This document shows positions 7,850-15,133 of a stretch of DNA of 64,000 bases, in pieces. Positions within the stretch are counted from its first letter, which is position 1. The number at the start of each line of letters is the position of its first letter. The notes under the pieces were generated by a model, which saw only the letters and a program-made list of their open reading frames with translations, had not been told where the DNA came from and ran no database searches. The stretch covers positions 62,001 through 126,000 of the forward strand of contig NZ_JAPYZZ010000007.1 in NCBI RefSeq assembly GCF_027460065.1, in the 5' to 3' direction. Position numbers and translations under genes: made by a program. Source of the stretch: Martinezella rhizogenes. GTDB taxonomy: Bacteria; Pseudomonadota; Alphaproteobacteria; Rhizobiales; Rhizobiaceae.

Positions 7850-9001
7850 ATGCCCGCTATTGAACTCAATAATATCTCAAAGAAATTCGGTGCGAAGGAA
7901 GTCATTCGCGACATCAATGTCTCGATCGAAGAGGGAGATTTCCTCGTCCTTCTCGGTCCTTCGGGCTGCGGCAAATCCACGCTCTTGCGTATGCTCGCAG
8001 GCCTTGAAAGCATTTCCGGCGGGGAAATCCTGATCGGCGGCAGGCGCGTCGATCAATTGCCGCCCGGCGAGCGCGATATCGCCTTCGTGTTTCAGTCCTA
8101 CGCGCTTTACCCGCATCTTTCCGTGCGCAGGAACATGTCCTTCCCGCTGTTGATGCAGCAGTTTCGCTGGTGGCACCACCTGCCGGTCATCGGCGGCATG
8201 GCTAAACGCCGGATCGAGAAATCACCTGCAGTTGTCGAAAAGGTCGCCAGGATCGCAAAAATCCTCGGACTGACGGAGATGCTCGACCGTTTCCCGCGCA
8301 CGCTCTCCGGCGGACAGCGCCAGCGCGTCGCCCTCGGGCGGGCCATGGTGCGGGAACCGGAAGTGTTCCTGATGGACGAGCCGCTCTCCAATCTGGACGC
8401 CAAGCTTCGAACGTCAATGCGTTCGGAGATTTCACGCCTGCACCAGGAGATCGGTGGAACCTTCGTCTACGTGACGCATGACCAGGTCGAAGCCATGACC
8501 ATGGGCACAAAAATCGCCCTGATGCGCGACGGCATCATCCAGCAATTCGGAACGGCGCGCGAAATCTATACCGATCCGGCCAATACCTATGTCGCCCGCT
8601 TCATCGGCACGCCGCCGATGAACCTGATCGTCACTGATAAAAAGCCGGATGGCCTCTTCGTCGGTTCAACCCCGATCCGGGTGGATGCGCCACAGTCGGA
8701 GACGGCTTCCACCGTGCTGCTGGGCATCCGGCCAAACGCCCTCTCCCTGACGACGGAGCCGACCGAGGCCTCTCTGCGGGGCGAGGTCGTGATGGTCGAA
8801 CATATCGGCGCAGATTCGATCATCGCCGTTCGCCTCAAAGACGGCCGCACGGCGCATGACGAGGACGGCGATATGGATGCGGTGATGGTGACCGTTCCCG
8901 GATATTGCACGCTTTCACTGCGGCAGGAGGTTTCGCTGACGATCGATCCCGATCAGGCCATCCTGTTTTCGACCGTGACGGGCGAGCGGATCCGATCGTG
9001 A
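7850..9001 (+). CDS. ABC sugar transporter ATP-binding protein, MalK/UgpC-like
   Basis: The 383-residue ATPase has Walker A GPSGCGKST, Q-loop FVFQSYALYPHLSVRRNM, signature LSGGQRQRVALGRAM, Walker B VFLMDEPLSNLD, the H-loop in YVTHDQVEAMT, and a C-terminal TOBE-like regulatory domain. It powers the CUT1 importer just upstream. Between the Q-loop and the signature it carries an extra basic, Trp-rich segment (near LLMQQFRWWHHLPVIGGMAK) that makes this helical subdomain longer than usual in MalK/UgpC proteins. The same domain contacts the permease EAA loops, so coupling may be specialised. Confidence 0.9.
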   Translation: MPAIELNNISKKFGAKEVIRDINVSIEEGDFLVLLGPSGCGKSTLLRMLAGLESISGGEILIGGRRVDQLPPGERDIAFVFQSYALYPHLSVRRNMSFPLLMQQFRWWHHLPVIGGMAKRRIEKSPAVVEKVARIAKILGLTEMLDRFPRTLSGGQRQRVALGRAMVREPEVFLMDEPLSNLDAKLRTSMRSEISRLHQEIGGTFVYVTHDQVEAMTMGTKIALMRDGIIQQFGTAREIYTDPANTYVARFIGTPPMNLIVTDKKPDGLFVGSTPIRVDAPQSETASTVLLGIRPNALSLTTEPTEASLRGEVVMVEHIGADSIIAVRLKDGRTAHDEDGDMDAVMVTVPGYCTLSLRQEVSLTIDPDQAILFSTVTGERIRS

Positions 9002-9071
9002 TCGTGACCCGACCTGCACCAGCGCAACCATTTTTCAATCTCCAGAAATATCCGCAGCGGGGAGAATAGAC

Positions 9072-10058
9072 ATGTCAAAACGGATCGTTTTTCACGGCGA
9101 AAATGCCGCATGTTTCAGCGATGACTTCACAAGCCTGGTGGATGGCGGCGCGGAAATCGCTCTGCTGCCGGATCAACTCGTCACAGAGGAAGACCGCGAC
9201 GCCTATCGCAACGCCGATATCATCGTCGGCGTCAAATTTGATGCATCGTTGCCGACGCCGGAGAGACTGACGCTGTTTCATGTTCCCGGTGCCGGTTATG
9301 ACGCCGTCAATCTCGATCTGCTGCCGAGAAGTGCCGTTGTCTGTAACTGCTTTGGCCATGATCCCGCGATTGCCGAATATGTGTTTTCAGCCATTCTGAA
9401 CCGCCATGTTCCGTTGCGCGATGCCGACAACAAATTGCGCGCCGGCCAATGGGCCTACTGGTCCGGTTCAGCGGAGCGCCTGCACGACGAAATTTCAGGA
9501 AAGACTGTCGGTCTTCTCGGATTCGGTCATATCGGGAAGGCCATTGCCATCCGCGCGAAGGCGTTCGGAATGCAGGTCAGCGTCGCCAATCGCAGCCGCG
9601 TGGAACCGTCGGATCTGGTTGACCGCTCCTTCGCTCTGGATCAGCTCAACGAATTCTGGCCGACCGCAGATTTCATCGTCGTCTCCGTACCACTAACGGA
9701 CACGACACGCGGGATCGTCGATGCGGAGGCATTCGCCGCGATGAAATCCGGTGCCGTCATCATCAATGTCGGGCGCGGCCCGACCATAGACGAGCAGGCG
9801 CTTTATGACGCGCTGAAGGGCGGGACCATCGGCGGCGCGGTCATCGACACATGGTACGCCTATCCGTCACCAGACGCGCCGACGAAACAACCGTCCGCAC
9901 TGCCATTCAATCAACTCGATAACATCATCATGACGCCGCACATGTCCGGCTGGACCAGTGGAACGGTGCGGCGGCGTCAGCAGACGATCGCGGAAAACAT
10001 CAATCGGCGGCTGAAGGGGCAAGACTGCATCAACATCGTCCGCACCGCGTCTGAATAG
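9072..10058 (+). CDS. D-isomer-specific 2-hydroxyacid dehydrogenase family protein with atypical active site
   Basis: A 328-residue NAD-dependent oxidoreductase. GFGHIG at 150-155 is the Rossmann motif; substrate-binding R235 (NVGRGP) and catalytic H290 (TPHMSG) are present. The usual Glu that polarises the His (in the DVFxxEP segment) is missing: the equivalent stretch is DTWYAYP at 259-265, with Tyr264 at the Glu position. It sits between the two ABC importers on the same strand and probably interconverts a 2-keto and a 2-hydroxy acid of the pathway. Either it uses another residue for proton transfer or it belongs to a divergent subfamily. Confidence 0.82.
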   Translation: MSKRIVFHGENAACFSDDFTSLVDGGAEIALLPDQLVTEEDRDAYRNADIIVGVKFDASLPTPERLTLFHVPGAGYDAVNLDLLPRSAVVCNCFGHDPAIAEYVFSAILNRHVPLRDADNKLRAGQWAYWSGSAERLHDEISGKTVGLLGFGHIGKAIAIRAKAFGMQVSVANRSRVEPSDLVDRSFALDQLNEFWPTADFIVVSVPLTDTTRGIVDAEAFAAMKSGAVIINVGRGPTIDEQALYDALKGGTIGGAVIDTWYAYPSPDAPTKQPSALPFNQLDNIIMTPHMSGWTSGTVRRRQQTIAENINRRLKGQDCINIVRTASE

Positions 10059-10070
10059 CAGATCACCGCA

Positions 10071-10090
10071 TGGCCGGGAGGAGCCGGCCA
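10071..10090 (+). other. Hairpin before the amino-acid-type binding protein gene
   Basis: A perfect 7-bp stem (TGGCCGG/CCGGCCA) with a GAGGAG loop lies in the 65-base gap upstream of the solute-binding protein gene. No T-run follows. It could shield the 5' end of the downstream message after processing; function is unproven. Confidence 0.4.
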
Positions 10091-10123
10091 TAAACCACAG
10101 CTCAATCAACCAGGGAGAGAGTG

Positions 10124-10927
10124 ATGAGCATCTTTCAGTCTTTTAAATCCGTCGCTGCCGCGATCGCGGTTTGTGCCGGTATCTTCACCGGTTTTTCGGC
10201 CAATGCACAGAGCGTCGATGACATCGTCAAGCGCGGCTCGGTGAAGATCGGCGTGCTGGTGGGTGCGCCGCCCTTCGGCTCTGTGGACGCGCAGGGAAAT
10301 CCGGTCGGGTATGATGCCGATGTCGCGACACTTGTCGGTAAATATCTCGGCGTACCGGTCACCATGGTCCAGCTGACGCCGCCATCACGCATTCCGGCTC
10401 TGGAATCCGGCAAGGTGGACTTCCTTGTCGCGACGCTGGCGCCGACGCCGGAGCGCGCCAAGGCGGTGATGTTCACCAACCCCTACAGCGCCTTCCAGGT
10501 GGGGATCTATTCTCACAAGGATACCAAGATTGAAAAATGGGAAGACCTGAAAGGCATGACTGTCGGGGTCAATCGCGGATCGAGCGTCGAGCGCGAATTC
10601 GTCAACCGCGAGAAAGAACTTGGCCTGACGATCCTGCGCTTTGATGATGATGCGACGACCATGCAGGCTCTTTTCTCGGGTCAGGTGCAGGCGATCGCCG
10701 GGCCGGATGCGCAGGCCAACGCAGCCATCAAGCTGCGCGGCGATACGACGACGGAGATGAAATTCTTCTTCTCCATGCAGCCGAACTCGATGACCGTTCG
10801 CAAGGATGCCGTCGACCTGCATCAGTGGCTGAACAATACAATCTATTACATCAAGCAGAATGGAGAGCTGGACGCGATTGCCCGCAAATGGGTCGGCACG
10901 CCCCTGCCCGTTCTCCCGACATTCTGA
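10124..10927 (+). CDS. Polar amino-acid-type ABC transporter solute-binding protein
   Basis: From the ATG at 10124 (preceded by CAGGGAGAG) the protein is 267 residues with a signal peptide ending near FSANAQS. The mature chain is a family 3 (PAAT) receptor: DDIVKRGSVKIGVLVGAPPFG, GNPVGYDADVATLVGKYLGV, LLV-type strand KVDFLVATLAPTPERAKAV, and GMTVGVNRGSSVEREF. It belongs with the two permeases and ATPase downstream. Being next to a sugar-acid cluster, its ligand may be an amino acid released from, or conjugated to, a sugar acid. That is inference; the family is clear. Confidence 0.88.
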   Translation: MSIFQSFKSVAAAIAVCAGIFTGFSANAQSVDDIVKRGSVKIGVLVGAPPFGSVDAQGNPVGYDADVATLVGKYLGVPVTMVQLTPPSRIPALESGKVDFLVATLAPTPERAKAVMFTNPYSAFQVGIYSHKDTKIEKWEDLKGMTVGVNRGSSVEREFVNREKELGLTILRFDDDATTMQALFSGQVQAIAGPDAQANAAIKLRGDTTTEMKFFFSMQPNSMTVRKDAVDLHQWLNNTIYYIKQNGELDAIARKWVGTPLPVLPTF

Positions 10928-10942
10928 TCGGACGGCAAAACT

Positions 10943-10970
10943 CCGGCGCGCCCTTCCACAGGCGCGCCGG
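10943..10970 (+). other. Strong intercistronic hairpin after the binding protein gene
   Basis: A 10-bp perfect GC-rich stem (CCGGCGCGCC/GGCGCGCCGG) with an 8-base loop, 15 bases after the binding protein stop codon and just before the permease ribosome-binding site. There is no T-run. Its position fits a 3'-stabilising element that raises binding protein levels above the membrane subunits. Confidence 0.65.
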
Positions 10971-10995
10971 AACAGCTTATTCGGGAGGAGCCAGC

Positions 10996-11694
10996 ATGAA
11001 TTTTTCACTTCACTTCGAGGCCGTGTTTGCCGAATCGGATCTGATCTGGCGCGGCATCCTGTTGACGATAGGTCTTTCGGCAACCGCTATCGTCCTCGGC
11101 ACGATGATCGCCGTGGCGCTGGTCGCCATGCGCAGTCTCGGCAACGGAGCCATCCGCTTCGGTGTCGATTCCTATGTCGAACTGCTCAGGAATACGCCGT
11201 TTCTCGTCCAGCTCTTCATGGTCTTCTTCGGACTGCCGCTCGTGGGCTTTCGCATGTCCGGAACACAGGCAGCGCTCTTTGCCATGACGCTCAACCTTTC
11301 GGCCTATGCGACGGAGATCATTCGCGCCGGGGTGGAGTCCATACACCGCTCACAGGTCGAGGCGGGCCTGTCGCTTTCACTCAGCCGCCTTCAGGTATTT
11401 CGTTACGTGGTGATGAAACCGGCCTTTGCAAAAATATGGCCGGCACTCTCCAGCCAGTTCGTGCTGATGCTTCTGGCATCGAGCATCTGCTCCTTCATCT
11501 CGGTACCCGAGCTCTCCGGTGCGGCTTCGATCATCGAGCAGCGGACGTTTCGAAGCTTCGAGACCTATATCGTCGTCACCATCATCTACCTCCTTCTCGC
11601 GCTGGCGCTGAAAATCATCCTCGCATGGTTCGGTCACTGGCTGTTCCGCCGCCGCGTCAAGGTCCTGCCCACCGTCAAGGAAGGAATTGCCTGA
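10996..11694 (+). CDS. Amino-acid ABC transporter permease 1 (HisM/GlnP family)
   Basis: Starting at the ATG at 10996 behind GGGAGGAG, the 232-residue protein has about five membrane segments and the family hallmark VELLRNTPFLVQLFMVFFGLP. The EAA loop reads EAGLSLSLSRLQVFRYVVMK. An open frame extends upstream but overlaps the binding protein gene, so the later start is chosen. Its TGA overlaps the ATG of the second permease by one base. The two permeases form a heterodimeric channel. Confidence 0.9.
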   Translation: MNFSLHFEAVFAESDLIWRGILLTIGLSATAIVLGTMIAVALVAMRSLGNGAIRFGVDSYVELLRNTPFLVQLFMVFFGLPLVGFRMSGTQAALFAMTLNLSAYATEIIRAGVESIHRSQVEAGLSLSLSRLQVFRYVVMKPAFAKIWPALSSQFVLMLLASSICSFISVPELSGAASIIEQRTFRSFETYIVVTIIYLLLALALKIILAWFGHWLFRRRVKVLPTVKEGIA

Positions 11695-12347
11695 TGTCCT
11701 CATTCGGTTGGCCTGAATTTCTTTTCCTGCTTCGTGCGGCCGGCTGGTCCATCGTCCTGACCGCCATCGCCTTCAGCATCGGCTCACTGGCTGGCGGCTT
11801 CTTCGCCATCATGCGGCTTTCGCAATACGGATCGGTCCGCAGTGTCGCGGCAGGTTACATCACCATCATCCAGTCGATACCGGTGCTGATGATCCTGTTC
11901 ATGTCCTATTACGGGTTGACGCTGTTCGGGTTCGAAATACCGCCGCTGCTCGCCGCATCGGTGTCCCTGTCGGTCTATGTTTCGGCCTATCTGGCGGAAA
12001 TCTGGCGCGGCTCCATTCAGGCGGTGCCAAAGCAGCAATGGGAAGCCTCGGCCTCGCTGGCGCTCACGCGTTTCCAGCAATACCGTTACGTCATCCTGCC
12101 GCAGGCGCTGCGGCTTTCCCTGCCTCCGACGGTGGGGTTCCTTGTCCAGCTCGTCAAGAACACCTCCATCGTATCCGTGGTGGGCTTCGTGGAACTTTCG
12201 CGCGCGGGCCAGCTCGTCAACAATGCGACGTTCAGACCCTTCCAGGTGTTCTTCGTCGTCGCCCTTCTTTATTTCGCGATCTGCTTCCCGCTATCGCGCC
12301 TCAGCCGCCATCTCGAAAGGGTTCTCCATGTCGGTCGTAACAATTGA
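11694..12347 (+). CDS. Amino-acid ABC transporter permease 2 (HisQ/GlnP family)
   Basis: A 217-residue inner-membrane protein with IQSIPVLMILFMSYYGLTLF, the PAAT signature region, and an EAA loop at EASASLALTRFQQYRYVILP. It is start-stop overlapped with the first permease and ends 20 bases inside the ATPase gene, so the three are translationally coupled. Partner of permease 1 in the importer. Confidence 0.9.
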   Translation: MSSFGWPEFLFLLRAAGWSIVLTAIAFSIGSLAGGFFAIMRLSQYGSVRSVAAGYITIIQSIPVLMILFMSYYGLTLFGFEIPPLLAASVSLSVYVSAYLAEIWRGSIQAVPKQQWEASASLALTRFQQYRYVILPQALRLSLPPTVGFLVQLVKNTSIVSVVGFVELSRAGQLVNNATFRPFQVFFVVALLYFAICFPLSRLSRHLERVLHVGRNN

Positions 12348-13059
12348 TCAGGTGCACAAGCGTTATGGCGCCCTTGAAGTTCTGAAGGGTGTATCGCTGA
12401 ATGTCGAGGCGGGACAGGTGGTCGCCATCATCGGGCGCAGCGGCTCCGGCAAGAGCACGATGCTGCGCTGCATCAACGGTCTCGAAGAGTTTCAGTCCGG
12501 CAGTATCACCGCCGCGGGACACAGGGTGGAGCAGGACCAGACCAAGCTCAGACAGTTGCGCAAGGACGTCGGCATCGTCTTCCAGAGTTATAATCTCTTT
12601 CCGCATCTGACCGTCGGCGAAAACATCATGCTGTCTCCGAAGATAACGCAGGATGTCGCCGGAGCTGATGCCGATGCGCTGGCGCGCAAGGTGCTGGCGC
12701 AGGTGGGGCTGGCGGAAAAATTCGACGCCTATCCGGACATGTTGTCAGGCGGACAGCAGCAGCGCGTGGCCATCGCCCGCTCGCTGGCGATGCGGCCAAA
12801 AGTCATGCTGTTCGACGAGGTGACATCCGCTCTCGATCCCGAACTGACGGGAGAAGTGCTTCTGGTCATGGAACAGCTGGCGCGAGAGGGCATGACGATG
12901 TTGCTGGTGACCCATGAAATGAGCTTTGCCCGCAGTGTCGCAAATGTGACCGTCTTCATGCACCAGGGCAAGATCTGGGAAATGGGCGCTTCGAAACAGC
13001 TGTTCGAGCAGCCGCAAACGCCCGAGCTGCAGGCCTTCCTGTCCAACGGCGTCAAATAG
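12328..13059 (+). CDS. Amino-acid ABC transporter ATP-binding protein (GlnQ/HisP family)
   Basis: The 243-residue ATPase has Walker A GRSGSGKST, Q-loop VFQSYNLFPHLTVGENIML, signature LSGGQQQRVAIARSLAM, Walker B VMLFDEVTSALDPE and H-loop LLVTHEM. It starts at the ATG at 12328 within the end of the second permease gene. It completes the PAAT importer. The accessory region appears to end here; the next 390 bases carry the lexA control region. Confidence 0.92.
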   Translation: MSVVTIDQVHKRYGALEVLKGVSLNVEAGQVVAIIGRSGSGKSTMLRCINGLEEFQSGSITAAGHRVEQDQTKLRQLRKDVGIVFQSYNLFPHLTVGENIMLSPKITQDVAGADADALARKVLAQVGLAEKFDAYPDMLSGGQQQRVAIARSLAMRPKVMLFDEVTSALDPELTGEVLLVMEQLAREGMTMLLVTHEMSFARSVANVTVFMHQGKIWEMGASKQLFEQPQTPELQAFLSNGVK

Positions 13060-13450
13060 CCAGTCATCCATTGGGAGAGCAGGTCTGGCAAACGCAGTCA
13101 CCGGACCCGCGCCACGGGGCTGCCACTTCAATGCGAATAAAAGAAGCAACGGAGAGGGTCATCACTCTGCGTTGCTTCGGCGCGTTCAGACGGTTTCGGC
13201 TCCTCGGTCGTGATCCGACGTGGAAACATTTCCACGACAATTTCATCGATCGGAATCCGCGACCGGCGTCCATTCACAATGCCATCAACGTCATCGTGCC
13301 TGCTCTGTTCATGGTTTCCAAGATTGAATCACGATCCGAGATGCATCCTTCACGAAATTTTAGGGGATTGCGGAACACATATGGAACATATAGTGTTCGT
13401 TCTGTATTTGTTTCGCGACTTCAACGACGATTCTTAAGGGTGTTTTCCTC
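13060..13450. other. Intergenic region before lexA
   Basis: A 391-base gap. Its last 80 bases hold the LexA operator cluster and must hold the lexA promoter. The first 300 bases show no gene that I can support: the open frames there lack ribosome-binding sites and recognisable protein sequence. No terminator with a T-run was seen after the ABC operon. Confidence 0.6.
13373..13398. promoter_or_regulatory. LexA (SOS) operator cluster upstream of lexA
   Basis: GAAC at 13373-13376 and 13384-13387 are spaced by exactly seven bases, the reverse-strand form of the alphaproteobacterial SOS box GTTC-N7-GTTC. A further GTTC at 13395-13398, again seven bases on, makes an adjoining inverted GAAC-N7-GTTC. 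The cluster lies 53-78 bases before the lexA ATG, as expected for autorepression. Confidence 0.85.
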
Positions 13451-14173
13451 ATGCTCACGCGCAAACAGCAGGAATTGCTTCTCTTCATTCATGAAAGAAT
13501 GAAAGAGTCCGGCGTGCCGCCCTCCTTCGATGAAATGAAGGACGCACTCGATCTTGCTTCCAAATCCGGCATCCACCGGCTGATTACCGCACTCGAAGAG
13601 CGCGGGTTTATTCGCCGGCTACCTAATAGGGCGCGCGCGCTGGAAGTCATCAAGCTGCCCGAGGCTTACACCCCGGGTGCAAGGCCGCAGCGCGGCTTTT
13701 CGCCGAGCGTCATCGAAGGTAGCCTGGGAAAACCGAAGGAGCCGGAACCGGCGCCTGCCGTGAAGGCGCCCGCCAATGATTTCGCTGGAGCCGCCAGCGT
13801 TCCCGTCATGGGTCGTATCGCTGCCGGTGTGCCGATTTCCGCCATCCAGAACAATACCCATGATGTAGCCGTGCCGGTGGACATGCTGGGTTCGGGCGAG
13901 CATTACGCGCTTGAGGTCAAAGGCGATTCGATGATCGAGGCCGGCATTTTTGATGGCGATACCGTCATCATCCGCAACGGCAACACCGCCAATCCGGGCG
14001 ATATCGTCGTGGCACTGGTGGATGATGAGGAAGCCACGCTGAAGCGCTTCCGCCGCAAGGGTGCGTCCATCGCGCTGGAAGCGGCGAACCCGGCCTACGA
14101 GACTCGCATTTTCGGACCGGATCGGGTGAAAATCCAAGGCAAGCTGGTGGGGTTGATCCGCCGTTACCATTGA
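13451..14173 (+). CDS. lexA: LexA repressor, SOS regulator and self-cleaving serine protease
   Basis: The 240-residue protein opens with the LexA winged helix ([40 protein letters not shown]). The C-terminal peptidase has the cleavage bond Ala125-Gly126 (RIAAGVP), nucleophile S160 (GDSM) and general base K198 (ATLKRF). A long low-complexity linker (about 75-115, rich in Pro, Glu and Ala) is typical of rhizobial LexA. It represses DNA-damage genes and is cleaved when RecA filaments form. The SOS box upstream shows autoregulation. Confidence 0.97.
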   Translation: MLTRKQQELLLFIHERMKESGVPPSFDEMKDALDLASKSGIHRLITALEERGFIRRLPNRARALEVIKLPEAYTPGARPQRGFSPSVIEGSLGKPKEPEPAPAVKAPANDFAGAASVPVMGRIAAGVPISAIQNNTHDVAVPVDMLGSGEHYALEVKGDSMIEAGIFDGDTVIIRNGNTANPGDIVVALVDDEEATLKRFRRKGASIALEAANPAYETRIFGPDRVKIQGKLVGLIRRYH

Positions 14174-14436
14174 TAGCTGGAGGCTGCCGCCGGTATCACT
14201 GAAACCGAATTGGTTTTCAGAGGCGACCGATTTGGCTTTCGAAATGAATGGCGCGTCGTTCCGTTGAATTGATGCGCCTTTTCTTTGTGAAATTGGCAAA
14301 GGCGCTCGTCGCTGCGAAATGCGGTCGTGCACGACGATCCGTTCATCAATTGGCGTTATGGGAGCCATGGATTCTTTGCGATATTCCAAGGCCCCTTCGC
14401 AGGTATAGAAATGTGCGTCCTATCGGGGAAAACGCC

Positions 14437-15114
14437 ATGTACGATCTTTATATTGCCAACAAAAACTATTCCTCATGGTCGCTGCGGCCCTGGGTTTTGA
14501 TGCGCACGCTCGGCATCGCCTTTGATGAAAAACTCGTTCCGTTCGGTGAAGGTGTTTCCTTCTCCAGCTTTTCGCCGACCGGCAAGGTGCCCTGCCTTGT
14601 TGATGAGGGCGTGACGATCTGGGAAACGCTGTCTATCGCCGAATATCTGGCCGAGAGACATCAGGGCGTCTGGGCAAGCGACAAGCACGCACGGGCCTGG
14701 TCTCGCTCGGCGGCGAGCGAAATGCATGCGGGGTTTTCCTCACTGCGTAATCTCTACCCCATGTCGGTCGGTATCCGGGTAAAACCCAAAGCCGACGATG
14801 CCGGGCTTGCGGCCGATATAAAGCGCGTCGATGCGCTTTGGAGCGAAGGCCTCACAAAATTCGGCGGACCGTTTCTCGCCGGTCAGAAATTCACGGCGGT
14901 CGACGCCTTCTTCTGCCCGGTGGCGTTCCGCTTCCAGACCTATGGCGCCGATCTTTCACCGGCGGCGAAGGCCTATTGCGACCGGCTGCTCGCCCTACCC
15001 GCAATGCGCGAATGGTACGAGGCCGGACTGAAGGAAATCTGGCGTGATCTGCCACACGAAGAGGAGATCGGCGGCATTGGCGAATTGACCGCGGATCTGC
15101 GCGTCAAGGCCTGA
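14437..15114 (+). CDS. Glutathione S-transferase family protein
   Basis: The 225-residue protein has an N-terminal thioredoxin-like domain (LYIANKNYSSWSLRPWVLMR; SPTGKVPCLVDEGVTIWETLSIAEYLAER, the cis-Pro and glutathione gamma-Glu site) and an all-helical C-terminal domain (FTAVDAFFCPVAFRF). The S-S-W-S segment near residue 12 supplies the probable catalytic Ser. Start at 14437, since the open frame upstream runs through non-conserved sequence. Convergent with comEC. Substrate unknown; detoxification is the usual role. Confidence 0.88.
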   Translation: MYDLYIANKNYSSWSLRPWVLMRTLGIAFDEKLVPFGEGVSFSSFSPTGKVPCLVDEGVTIWETLSIAEYLAERHQGVWASDKHARAWSRSAASEMHAGFSSLRNLYPMSVGIRVKPKADDAGLAADIKRVDALWSEGLTKFGGPFLAGQKFTAVDAFFCPVAFRFQTYGADLSPAAKAYCDRLLALPAMREWYEAGLKEIWRDLPHEEEIGGIGELTADLRVKA

Positions 15115-15133
15115 CAAAACATGCTGGCGGCAC

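Noticed and set aside
13071..13502. A 143-codon frame overlapping the lexA promoter and start
   Set aside because: It covers the SOS box and the first lexA codons, has no ribosome-binding site and no recognisable sequence.
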